54,384 nucleotides of DNA, from NCBI GenBank assembly GCA_947451235.1, contig CANFZA010000006.1, positions 1 through 54,384 of the forward strand, read 5' to 3'. Made by a program: the position numbers and the translations under genes. The first letter of the stretch is position 1; every line of letters begins with the position of its first letter. The stretch is from Methylophilaceae bacterium. Lineage in GTDB: Bacteria; Pseudomonadota; Gammaproteobacteria; Burkholderiales; Methylophilaceae. Shown here piece by piece: positions 30,517 to 39,609 of this stretch. The notes beneath the pieces are model-generated. The model was not told where the DNA came from and did no database searches. It saw nothing but the letters and a program-made list of their open reading frames with translations.

Positions 30517-31767
30517 CTAATTAAGCGCCACTAGATGCGACGCAGTTTTAGCGTCAAAATAGGCCGTGCGTGTTGCGACGTCTTTGCCTAATAACAACCT
30601 GATACCAATATCCGCACGCATATTATTCTGCTCAACCAATTCTGCCATTTCAGGCAAGCTCGCTTGTAAAGTCTGTGCCTCGGTTTGATAGCCATTTCGG
30701 TACTGAATTTGCGTCATATGCACTTGAAAAGGCTTTTGGTTAGTTAAGCGTGCAGCTCTGTAGCCTTGTGAGTGTAAAAACTGTCCAACTTTGCTCGCCA
30801 TACCAGCAATGCCATTTCCATTAGCCACTTCTAGCTTTAACTTAGCTAGGCTGGCATTTTCATGATGCGTCGCTAGCGCTAAAGTTGGCTCAAGAGCAAT
30901 GGAAATCGGCTTTTGCCCTTGCATCTGTAGTTCAGAAACATGCGGCTTAAGTTGTACCAACTTGGTATTGCTTTCAACGATAGGCACTGAAAAAACCGCC
31001 GGTTTGATTACACCTCTATTTTTTGGCAAGGTCAGCGACTGAATTTCAACGGGGGAATCTAATCTGGAAACCTCCGTGGAAACTACAGCTGAAATAACTG
31101 GCGCTTCTAGCGTTACTGACGATGGTTGCGCAACAGCCAAAGCGCTAGGTATTGAAGTTCCACTAGCCGTAGTGTTTTCATATGAAGTGATGGCTACACT
31201 TGCAGGTAACGTTGTGGTTGAAGTTATCGCTGATCTTTCTTTTGCTGTCGCTTGAGAAAAAGCCTGTAATGATTCAACATTACGACCCGCTTTAGCATAC
31301 GCCAGCCCAAGATTATTCAGCGCATGCTGATTGTTGGGATCTAGGCTAGTTGCCTGCACTAGCGCTGTGACTGAATCTGTATATTGCCCTTGCAAATAAT
31401 AGGCATACCCCATATTGCTGTATAAATGCGCGGCTTTAGGCGCTTGTTGAATAGCCAATTTAAAAGCGGCTATCGCCTCATTATATTTGCCTTGTCTAGA
31501 AAAAATCACCCCTAAACCATTACGCGCTTCTACAAAGTTGTTATCAATCGCAAGCGCTTTTTGATAAGCTTCAATCGCTTGTTCATAGCGATTCTGCCCC
31601 TGATAATAACGCCCTATTTGATAAAACGACTCAGGTTTTTGCTTAGTATTAATAGCGGTCATTGGTTTAATTGTAAATGGAGCTACGCTTACCGCTTGAT
31701 TCGATGCGCATGCGCTCAACATTGAAATACAACAAACCGCCGGTAAAATCTTATGCCTGGTTTTCAT
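30517..31767 (-). CDS. tadD: TadD-like TPR lipoprotein with LytR C-terminal-like domain
   Basis: Lipobox LSAC; TPR repeats (YEQAIEAYQKALAIDNNFVEARNGLG); C-terminal LKLEVANGNGIAGMASKVGQFLHSQGY. Confidence 0.8.
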   Translation of the reverse strand: MKTRHKILPAVCCISMLSACASNQAVSVAPFTIKPMTAINTKQKPESFYQIGRYYQGQNRYEQAIEAYQKALAIDNNFVEARNGLGVIFSRQGKYNEAIAAFKLAIQQAPKAAHLYSNMGYAYYLQGQYTDSVTALVQATSLDPNNQHALNNLGLAYAKAGRNVESLQAFSQATAKERSAITSTTTLPASVAITSYENTTASGTSIPSALAVAQPSSVTLEAPVISAVVSTEVSRLDSPVEIQSLTLPKNRGVIKPAVFSVPIVESNTKLVQLKPHVSELQMQGQKPISIALEPTLALATHHENASLAKLKLEVANGNGIAGMASKVGQFLHSQGYRAARLTNQKPFQVHMTQIQYRNGYQTEAQTLQASLPEMAELVEQNNMRADIGIRLLLGKDVATRTAYFDAKTASHLVALN

Positions 31768-31794
31768 GATTCACCTCTACTGAACTTAGATAAA

Positions 31795-31854
31795 ATCGTT
31801 AAATACATCGTTAAATACATTGTTAAATACATCGTTAAATACATCGTTAAAATA
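31795..31854. repeat. Tandem repeat, 5 x 12 bp (ATCGTTAAATAC)
   Basis: Read directly between tadC and tadD. Confidence 0.92.
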
Positions 31855-31868
31855 ATGACCAAAACGCA

Positions 31869-32825
31869 CTACTGACCGCCCAAAGTTGGCAGCAAAATAC
31901 GATGGATGCTGATAAATGCTGGCCCTAACAACACCAATAACATCGACGGGAAGATAAAAAATATCAGCGGAAACAGTAGCTTAAGTGCAATTTTAGCCGC
32001 TGCCTCTTCAGCTCTAAGGCGGCGCTTAGTTCTTAAATTATCGGCATGCACACGTAAAGATTCCGCAACGCTAGTACCAAACCTATCCGACTGCACTAGC
32101 ATGGCCACCAAGGTATCAATATCTTCAACACCGGTTCTTAATGCTAGGTTGCGCAAGGCTCTTTCACGCGAACTGCCCGCACGTAATTCAAGATTAATCA
32201 GGTGTAACTCCTCGCCTAAAATAGGGCTACGCATGTGCATTTCCTCGCCTACTCTGGCTAAGGCGGCATCTAAGCCTAAACCAGCTTCCACACACACGAT
32301 GATTAAATCCATTGCATCTGGAAAACTTTCAAAAATCTCGCGTTTACGATAAGCGATACGACGCGCTAAAAAAACGTTAGGTAAAAAATAACCCAGCGTG
32401 GCCAAACCCACCATTAGAAATAAAAATGTATTAGGTTTAATGGGTGCCGCACTGATGGTGGTATATATGAAAAATAAGCCTGGAAGCGCCAAAGTGAGGA
32501 TGGTTTTAGCCAAAAAATACAGCGCTGGTGCACTAGCACCGCGATAACCGGCCGTCATAAATCGAATCCGTAACTGTGAATCTTCCCAGCCTTCTTTCGG
32601 TAAAGAAAGTTTAGCGATTGGGCCAGTGAGCGCTACTATTTTTCGTACCCAAGCAGACTCTTCGGATTTCTCATTGCTACCTTTTAGCGCGCCAATATCA
32701 CCACCAACCGCTTTTAGCCTTGCTTGTAAAGGGCTGGTGCTAAACTGCATTAATATGATTAATGCGACTACCGACACCGTGATAAAAATCAAAACCAAGT
32801 AAATAATTTGTATCGTGTTCATCAT
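31869..32825 (-). CDS. tadC: Tad pilus inner-membrane platform protein TadC
   Basis: T2SSF-domain features: FPDAMDLIIVCVEAGLGLDAAL; LLFPLIFFIFPSMLLVLLGPA. Confidence 0.9.
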   Translation of the reverse strand: MMNTIQIIYLVLIFITVSVVALIILMQFSTSPLQARLKAVGGDIGALKGSNEKSEESAWVRKIVALTGPIAKLSLPKEGWEDSQLRIRFMTAGYRGASAPALYFLAKTILTLALPGLFFIYTTISAAPIKPNTFLFLMVGLATLGYFLPNVFLARRIAYRKREIFESFPDAMDLIIVCVEAGLGLDAALARVGEEMHMRSPILGEELHLINLELRAGSSRERALRNLALRTGVEDIDTLVAMLVQSDRFGTSVAESLRVHADNLRTKRRLRAEEAAAKIALKLLFPLIFFIFPSMLLVLLGPAFISIHRILLPTLGGQ

Positions 32826-32895
32826 ATTCTCGCTTGTTTAATTTGATTTAGATTCAATTGGTTTTATAGTTAGTTGGGTTTAAATTCAATTTTAT

Positions 32896-33867
32896 TTAAA
32901 CCCTAATTTTGGTAATACGCCACATAGAAAAAATCCCTACCACCATCAAGCACAACGCAAAACCGACCATTTTTAATCCAATGGGGTCTGTCCAAAGCGC
33001 ACTCAAAAACTTAGGATTAACTATTTGCAGCACAAAACCCAGAGCAAAAGGTAATAGCGTTAATACCCAACCAGATAAACGTCCTTCTGCGGATAACACG
33101 CGTACTGTTCCCAGTAGCTTGAGTCGAGCCCGAATTAGACTACTGATATTGCCTAGCAACTCAGCCAAATTGCCGCCGGTTTCACGTTGAATAAGTACCG
33201 CTATCACGAAATAACTTAAATCGGTGCTGGGCACACGCACAGACAAATTCTTTAAGGCATCTTGTGTTGAAATACCGTAATTAATCTCATCAAAAACAAT
33301 TCTAAATTCAGCGGCAATAGGCTCAGGCATTTCACTGCCTACCATCTGCAAGGCGCTAGGAAAAGCATGCCCAGCCATCATCGCGCGTCCCATAAAATCT
33401 AAGGCGTCTGGCAGTTGTTCCTCTATAGTAAGCATGCGTTTATGTTTAGCTGATTGCATATAAAGCAACGGCAAAAAACCAGCAACAACACCACCAATAA
33501 TCACGGCAAGCACTGGTAAATTAATCAGCCAAGCTAGCCCTAAGCCGACAATAACGGCCAATAATGTTAAGCCGATAAAGCTGGCTACACTTAAACTAAG
33601 GCCGGCCTGCACAATCATCTTGTCTAACTGATGAATTCTAGGGATACGCAGTAGTAATTGTTCCATGCCTGGCGTTTGAGAAAGTAAGCGTTGTTTGGCC
33701 AATGAAGAACTTTTTAAATTACCACCCGCCGACATGGCCTGTAAACGTCGCTCAATACGCTTGGCTTCTGGGCCTTTGTAGGCATTCCAAGCAAGATATA
33801 AGCCTTCAAAAAACAGCACCACGGCCAAAAACCCTAAAACAACAAATAAATAATAGAGATAATTCAC
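32896..33867 (-). CDS. tadB: Tad pilus inner-membrane platform protein TadB
   Basis: EEQLPDALDFMGRAMMAGHAFPSALQMV; QRETGGNLAELLGNIS. Confidence 0.9.
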   Translation of the reverse strand: MNYLYYLFVVLGFLAVVLFFEGLYLAWNAYKGPEAKRIERRLQAMSAGGNLKSSSLAKQRLLSQTPGMEQLLLRIPRIHQLDKMIVQAGLSLSVASFIGLTLLAVIVGLGLAWLINLPVLAVIIGGVVAGFLPLLYMQSAKHKRMLTIEEQLPDALDFMGRAMMAGHAFPSALQMVGSEMPEPIAAEFRIVFDEINYGISTQDALKNLSVRVPSTDLSYFVIAVLIQRETGGNLAELLGNISSLIRARLKLLGTVRVLSAEGRLSGWVLTLLPFALGFVLQIVNPKFLSALWTDPIGLKMVGFALCLMVVGIFSMWRITKIRV

Positions 33868-33876
33868 GATAGTCTC

Positions 33877-35235
33877 CTATTCATAGATTCGGGTAGGATC
33901 AAACAAATCATCAGACACCGTAATGCCGTGAACGCGTAAACGATCGATAAATCTAGGGCGAATTCCAGTGGCTCTAAAATGGCCTAATACCGTACCATCT
34001 GGGGCTATGCCCGTTTGTTCGTAGGTGAAAATATCCTGCATGGTAATAATGTCGCCTTCCATGCCGGTAATTTCTTGAATGCTGGTGATCTTACGCTGAC
34101 CATCACTTAATCGAGAAACATGAATAATGGCTGTGAGCGCAGAGCTAATCTGCTCGCGCATGGCTTTTGGTGGCAGATTAAAACCGGCCATGCCTATCAT
34201 ATTTTCTAAACGAGTAAGCGCATCGCGTGGCGTGTTGGCGTGCACAGTCACCATAGAACCTTCGTGACCAGTATTCATGGCTTGCAACATATCGACCACT
34301 TCTGCACCGCGCACCTCACCGACAATAATGCGATCTGGGCGCATACGTAGGCTGTTTCTTACCAACATGCGTGGCGTCACTTCACCCTTACCTTCAATAT
34401 TGGGTGGCCTAATTTCTAAACGCACCACATGCGGTTGTTGCAATTGCAACTCTGCCGCATCTTCAATGGTAATAATGCGTTCGCTCGCTGGAATATTGCC
34501 AGAAAGCACATTTAGCAATGTGGTTTTACCAGTACCTGTACCGCCAGAAATCAGAAGATTAACCTTAGCTTTTACTAGCCCTTGAAGTATTTCTGCCATT
34601 TCTGGCGTTAAGCTTTTAAGCTGTAAAAAATCTTTCATTTGCAAAGGCACCAAGGCAAAACGTCGTATAGATAGAATCGCACCATCGACTGCCAACGGTG
34701 GAATAATGGCGTTTACCCGCGAACCATCTGGCAAGCGTGCATCCACCATAGGGCTAGATTCATCGACACGACGACCGACACCAGAAACAATTTTATCGAT
34801 AATTTTAAGCAAGTGCGCTTCATTCTCAAATCGCACCTCGCTAAGCTCCAACTTACCTTTTCGCTCCACATACACTTGCTTGTAAGTATTCACCAAAATA
34901 TCTGAAATGGTTGAATCTGCCATCAAGGTTTCTAGCGGGCCTAAGCCTAGCACCTCATGCTGAATATCGCGTACCAGATTAATACGCTCAGAATCATTAA
35001 TCGCCATCGTTTCTTCAGCAAGCAAACGCTCCACTAGCGTTTTTAACTCGTCACGCAACATCTCAGGCGCCATATTTTCCATCATGGCTAAGTCAACACG
35101 GTCTAATAATTTACGATGAATCCGTGAGCGTAATTCCTGATAAACGCTATTGCCCATAACACCGTTTTGTATCGCAACCACGGGTAGTGTAGCCGCATCA
35201 TTTTTGTTATCTTCTAATCTATCACGTAGCGACAT
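33877..35235 (-). CDS. tadA: Tad pilus ATPase TadA/CpaF
   Basis: ISGGTGTGKTTLLNVLSG, Asp and His boxes, RMRPDRIIVGEVRGAEVVDMLQAMNTGHEGSM. Confidence 0.95.
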   Translation of the reverse strand: MSLRDRLEDNKNDAATLPVVAIQNGVMGNSVYQELRSRIHRKLLDRVDLAMMENMAPEMLRDELKTLVERLLAEETMAINDSERINLVRDIQHEVLGLGPLETLMADSTISDILVNTYKQVYVERKGKLELSEVRFENEAHLLKIIDKIVSGVGRRVDESSPMVDARLPDGSRVNAIIPPLAVDGAILSIRRFALVPLQMKDFLQLKSLTPEMAEILQGLVKAKVNLLISGGTGTGKTTLLNVLSGNIPASERIITIEDAAELQLQQPHVVRLEIRPPNIEGKGEVTPRMLVRNSLRMRPDRIIVGEVRGAEVVDMLQAMNTGHEGSMVTVHANTPRDALTRLENMIGMAGFNLPPKAMREQISSALTAIIHVSRLSDGQRKITSIQEITGMEGDIITMQDIFTYEQTGIAPDGTVLGHFRATGIRPRFIDRLRVHGITVSDDLFDPTRIYE

Positions 35236-35383
35236 AATGTATATTCCTTCCTCAATTCACTATTTATTCTTGATACCAATCGGTACCCTAGCGCGCTTAT
35301 TAATCACTTCAGCAATACTCAAAACAGCTTCACAAAATTAAGCTAAAATTTGTGCCTATCCAATAAATTTAGCCCTAAAATTA

Positions 35384-35421
35384 AACCGTAAAATCTAACC
35401 GTAAAATCAACCGAGAAAATT
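35384..35421. repeat. Tandem repeat, about 3 x 12-13 bp (AACCGTAAAATCT) overlapping the cpaE stop
   Basis: AACCGTAAAATCT/AACCGTAAAATC/AACCGAGAAAATT. Confidence 0.75.
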
Positions 35422-36570
35422 AGCCAACCAGCTTTTCTTCACCCCATGCGCACTTTCAGACAATGTTTGCGCCATTTCTTGCAAAGCTTTTGTAACAGAA
35501 TCGTGTTTGGCAATTTTCAACATTGGCACCCCCTGATTCACCGAGGCAGAAACAGCCTCATAGCTATTAGGAATACTTTTAAATACTTTCTTATTCAGCG
35601 TGGCTTCAACATCTTCGATACTGATATCACCGCCTTTTTCATGACGATTGATGATCAGATAGACTTTATCTCGGTCGTAACCAAGCGAATGTAAAGCCGC
35701 AATCAGCCGTTTTGAATCGCGAATAAAAGGTAAGTTTTCTTGCAATACCAAAAAAATCATATCGGCATGATCTAAGGCTTTTACGCTAGTCGCGTTGAGC
35801 GTTCTGCCTATATCTAAAATCACGTAATCATATTGATTTTTTGTGAGCTTCAATAAGGCATCAATGTGTGCAGGCTTCACCTCAACAGCACGCTCGGCAT
35901 CTTCAGGCGCAGCCAATAAACCAAAATTAGGTAACACCGCCACCATAGAAGAAGCCAATAAACTAGCGTCTAAACGAGAAATATTAGAGGACACATCTGC
36001 CAGCGTATTAGATGGAATTTGATCAGAAACAAATAACGCAGCATCGCCAAACTGTAAGTTCAAATCTAGCAAAGCAACTTTTTCATTATGTATGGCAGCT
36101 AGAATATAAGCTAAATTACAAGCCAAAAAAGTAGCACCACTACCGCCCTTACTTGCAATAAAAGCAATCACCTTGCCTACTTTCTTGCTAGTACTTGCTT
36201 GCTTTAATTTATTCTCAACACGCGTTACCGCCAACTGTAAATCTGCTGGCACTAACGGTAAATGCAAAACATCACTCACACCACTGCGAATAGCGCCCAT
36301 TAGAAACTCTGACGATGCATTTTCACTCAAAACAATCAATGCCGTAGCTGGATAATGTAGGCTGACCTGCTCCAGCGATTTAAGGTTATTTAATCCGTGA
36401 TCACTATCTTCCAAGATGATGATTTCAGGCTGTTCTTGATCGGCAATTTGGGCTAACTTCTGTATGCCATTATCAAAAAGTATGATTTCTCGATCAGAAT
36501 CAATAGTTTGAAGATGCTGACGGATTTGCTCTTTTAGCGTTTTGTTGGGTGAGATCACTATTATTTTCAT
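35407..36570 (-). CDS. cpaE: CpaE/TadZ-like ParA-family localization protein
   Basis: N-terminal receiver-like domain; deviant Walker A IASKGGSGATFLACNLA; DYVILDIGRTL. Confidence 0.88.
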   Translation of the reverse strand: MKIIVISPNKTLKEQIRQHLQTIDSDREIILFDNGIQKLAQIADQEQPEIIILEDSDHGLNNLKSLEQVSLHYPATALIVLSENASSEFLMGAIRSGVSDVLHLPLVPADLQLAVTRVENKLKQASTSKKVGKVIAFIASKGGSGATFLACNLAYILAAIHNEKVALLDLNLQFGDAALFVSDQIPSNTLADVSSNISRLDASLLASSMVAVLPNFGLLAAPEDAERAVEVKPAHIDALLKLTKNQYDYVILDIGRTLNATSVKALDHADMIFLVLQENLPFIRDSKRLIAALHSLGYDRDKVYLIINRHEKGGDISIEDVEATLNKKVFKSIPNSYEAVSASVNQGVPMLKIAKHDSVTKALQEMAQTLSESAHGVKKSWLANFLG

Positions 36571-36588
36571 TTTTAAGTCACCTTTTAT

Positions 36589-37152
36589 TTAGCCGCTATA
36601 GCCCATACTTTCGGCTGGCATGGTTACTGTTGAAGCTGGAATAGGAACTTCGAGGCTAGAAAAAAGACCCACCATAGGTTTATAGCAAGCACGGCTAGCA
36701 TCATTAGTGCAGTGCGAATTAGCAGTACCGATGATAGACACACGAACCAATGCAATGCAGCCAGCAGGACCATTTAGGCAGGCTGAAATGTTTTCGGTAG
36801 CATTATTTGGCATAGGATTGGGCGTGCCGCCAATTTCCGTTAAATAATCAATATTGATGTTGGCTGGTTTAATCTCAGCTCCAGCTGGCAGGTTAGCACT
36901 GCCAAATAACGCCAAAATCTTAGCTGGGCTACTGTCTGAATTATCTTTCCAACGCACCACTGATTCTCGCGCTGCGCGACGCGTGATTTCCTGCGCGGTG
37001 TTATATAAATAAAATAATCGGCCAAACTCTATAATGCCGAACAGTAGCGTGAATAACAGCATGGCTATAATGGCAAACTCAACGGCTGCTGCACCATGTT
37101 GCTGGCGAACTATTTTGGGGGAATTTTTAATAATATTAAACATATCAGCCAT
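36589..37152 (-). CDS. TadE/TadF-like minor pseudopilin (start re-assigned from 37239)
   Basis: QHGAAAVEFAIIAMLLFTLLFGIIEFGR; ATG at 37152 sits 2 bp after the upstream TadE stop at 37155 and removes an 85-bp overlap. Confidence 0.8.
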   Translation of the reverse strand: MADMFNIIKNSPKIVRQQHGAAAVEFAIIAMLLFTLLFGIIEFGRLFYLYNTAQEITRRAARESVVRWKDNSDSSPAKILALFGSANLPAGAEIKPANINIDYLTEIGGTPNPMPNNATENISACLNGPAGCIALVRVSIIGTANSHCTNDASRACYKPMVGLFSSLEVPIPASTVTMPAESMGYSG

Positions 37153-37154
37153 AC

Positions 37155-37670
37155 TCAATGCATATACCGCATAGTCGTTCGAGGAGATAGCTTTGCCGTC
37201 CAAGTCGTTGTGCCTGTTGGCAAAAACACTGGTATCCAACCACCAATGGTGACTGGATATTTATTGATGCTCACCGAAACATATAGCGGCTTCAAGTTAT
37301 TGACACAGTTACTGCCATCGCAACTGACAACAACATCGCTCAAGCTGAAGCCAGAAACGTTGGCCGCTACCGCAGCACAGTACACAATACGATCAGCCGT
37401 CAAACTATCCGTACTGCAATTTCCTGTTGTGGTGGCATAAGCTGAACTTCCGATGCTAGCAACAGTGACATTGCTCAAATAGCGAGCACCGTCGCGTGTG
37501 GCCTTGGTCAGCGCATCGTAATACCATAGCGTACGACCAAATTCAATAATGCCTGTAACAATCATCAACAAGGGGATAAGCACTAAGGCAAATTCTATCG
37601 CCGCAGCACCTTGTGCCTTGCGCTTGTGGTAGGTGTAACGTTTTGAGTGATTCTTCGCTAGCATCACCAT
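37155..37670 (-). CDS. TadE-like minor pseudopilin
   Basis: KAQGAAAIEFALVLIPLLMIVTGIIEFGRTLW. Confidence 0.85.
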   Translation of the reverse strand: MVMLAKNHSKRYTYHKRKAQGAAAIEFALVLIPLLMIVTGIIEFGRTLWYYDALTKATRDGARYLSNVTVASIGSSAYATTTGNCSTDSLTADRIVYCAAVAANVSGFSLSDVVVSCDGSNCVNNLKPLYVSVSINKYPVTIGGWIPVFLPTGTTTWTAKLSPRTTMRYMH

Positions 37671-37673
37671 CTC

Positions 37674-39263
37674 CTATTGGTACAACCGAATATCACTCGG
37701 GGGTAGCGGTGTTGGCAACAAGCCTGCATATTCAAGATAGATATCTTTTTTTCCGTTCTCTGAAGCCTGTGTTTGCAATAAAAATTTGCCTACACCTAAC
37801 ACCTCAACCGGCCGACAATTGCCACCAGCTGCGTGGCAATTAACAATCACAATATTCATCATCCTCCGCTTATCTTTCCCTGTATTAACAGTAGGTCCTA
37901 GAAGAAAATTGCTATCAGTTCCAGAATATGGTGAAGGTTCAGGGTAAGCTGACTTAGCTGTCTGTGATTTATACAAAGTTGGCCAGTCACCTACGCCTTT
38001 ACCTACAGGACGACTTGCTGACCAAAGTACACCATAATCCGTGGCCTTTGTTTGAAAGGAGGTGTCGGTAACTGGATTAAGCTCGAAAGGCTTAGAGCGC
38101 CACGCCACAACGTCATTAGGACCCGGTCCAACAACAGATCCGTTATCTGATTGAACACACTCATGTATATTTCCATTTTTGCTGACACACTTATTTGTGC
38201 AGGTAGATGGTACAAGTGGATCTGATGAATAGATGCAACCATAGTAACCAAAACTAATACTTTGCTGGGTAGGTGCAGTATCCATCCAGTCCTTGGGCTG
38301 GCCACCTGATCCATTGTAAACATAGGGTTTGATATTCTTATCAGGCGGCGCCGTAATAGGATCGCACTTACTATCTTGTGTATAAATGTTAAACCGTGAA
38401 TTAAGCGCACGTACTTGAGCCGTTGAAATGCCTGGATTGGTATATACAAACTGTCCAACCTTTGGCATAAAATTTACTTTTCCTGTACACATATAGGGCA
38501 GGGAAGCTTGTTCACTGTTAGTGCCACTTGGACAGGCGTTATTCTCAGCAGTATCAGTCACAGTCACAGGATTTATCCAATATTGCGTACCTGGAGCTAA
38601 CGGATTGACATCAGCCATTAGATAAGTCACACCACGCTTAAATCCAATATCTTCATCAGCCATCGTAAGGTCAGTTGGATCTTTGGTTAATGCGCAAATC
38701 CCCAGTGGGGCGACTTCATATACGTACTTACCCGCCACCGCCATACCAAAGGTTTTCATACCGGACGCAACGCCTGGCAAGACCTGTATAAACCAAGTAT
38801 TAAGGCTTTGCAGACTTGTTCCATCTATCCCGGTATCCACCTTAACAAAGGTCTTATCACTCGGACTAGCCATAGCAGTGGCAACATCCACCCATGGCCC
38901 AATATGCGAACTACTGAAGCTGATATTACTAGCATTAATAGTGACTTGCTTTGAATTAAAGTCATAATTATTCTTAGCCGCAGCGGCAATAGCCATCTCC
39001 TGAGCACTATCTGCCGCGCAACATATTCTAGCGGCTGTCCCATTTAACCTTTCTGCCCCACTCAACGCCGCCGCATCTGCCGCATTTTGCAACTCTGTTT
39101 TAGCGATATAAAGGTGTCCTAAATCCAGTACTAGGCCAAGCATACCAACCAAAATAGTCAGGCAAAGCGCAACAATAATCGCCACCGCACCGTGCTGGCG
39201 TGGCTTTGTTTGCATGTTAAGTTGGCTATACTTGACCATTTTCATCTCCTTCATTTCCTTCAT
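37674..39263 (-). CDS. tadG: TadG-like Flp pilus assembly protein
   Basis: QHGAVAIIVALCLTILVGMLGLVLDLGHLYIAKTELQNAADAAALSGA. Confidence 0.85.
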   Translation of the reverse strand: MKEMKEMKMVKYSQLNMQTKPRQHGAVAIIVALCLTILVGMLGLVLDLGHLYIAKTELQNAADAAALSGAERLNGTAARICCAADSAQEMAIAAAAKNNYDFNSKQVTINASNISFSSSHIGPWVDVATAMASPSDKTFVKVDTGIDGTSLQSLNTWFIQVLPGVASGMKTFGMAVAGKYVYEVAPLGICALTKDPTDLTMADEDIGFKRGVTYLMADVNPLAPGTQYWINPVTVTDTAENNACPSGTNSEQASLPYMCTGKVNFMPKVGQFVYTNPGISTAQVRALNSRFNIYTQDSKCDPITAPPDKNIKPYVYNGSGGQPKDWMDTAPTQQSISFGYYGCIYSSDPLVPSTCTNKCVSKNGNIHECVQSDNGSVVGPGPNDVVAWRSKPFELNPVTDTSFQTKATDYGVLWSASRPVGKGVGDWPTLYKSQTAKSAYPEPSPYSGTDSNFLLGPTVNTGKDKRRMMNIVIVNCHAAGGNCRPVEVLGVGKFLLQTQASENGKKDIYLEYAGLLPTPLPPSDIRLYQ

Positions 39264-39296
39264 CGCTATGTAAACTTTTGCGTAATTGCAAAAGGC

Positions 39297-39596
39297 TTAC
39301 ATCGCACCACCAGAGCCAACACCAATCGTAAATACATTGGTACTTGCTGGCGGTTGCACAAAAGATTTGTGATAACGATCCACAGCGCCCTTAGCAGCTT
39401 GACCATCTACGCCAGTTACTGGATCTGTATTAAGCGAGGCATCTGGGTTAATAATTTGCGCGGCTTTGGCTGCGTTTACCGCTTCTCCAAAATGATCGTC
39501 TAGCGCTGATTTCTGTGGGGTAGCGCAGCCAGCTAAAGCTACCGACGCAAGTAAAGCGGCCAAAATAAAATGAAATTTAACTGTTGTTGTAAGCAT
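39297..39596 (-). CDS. Small Tad-locus lipoprotein
   Basis: Lipobox VALAGC; 99 aa, between secretin and tadG in the same orientation. Confidence 0.7.
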   Translation of the reverse strand: MLTTTVKFHFILAALLASVALAGCATPQKSALDDHFGEAVNAAKAAQIINPDASLNTDPVTGVDGQAAKGAVDRYHKSFVQPPASTNVFTIGVGSGGAM

Positions 39597-39609
39597 GATG
39601 AATATCTCC

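Noticed and set aside
38003-38458. 151-aa minus-strand ORF inside tadG in another frame
   Set aside because: Same-strand out-of-frame overlap with the supported tadG CDS
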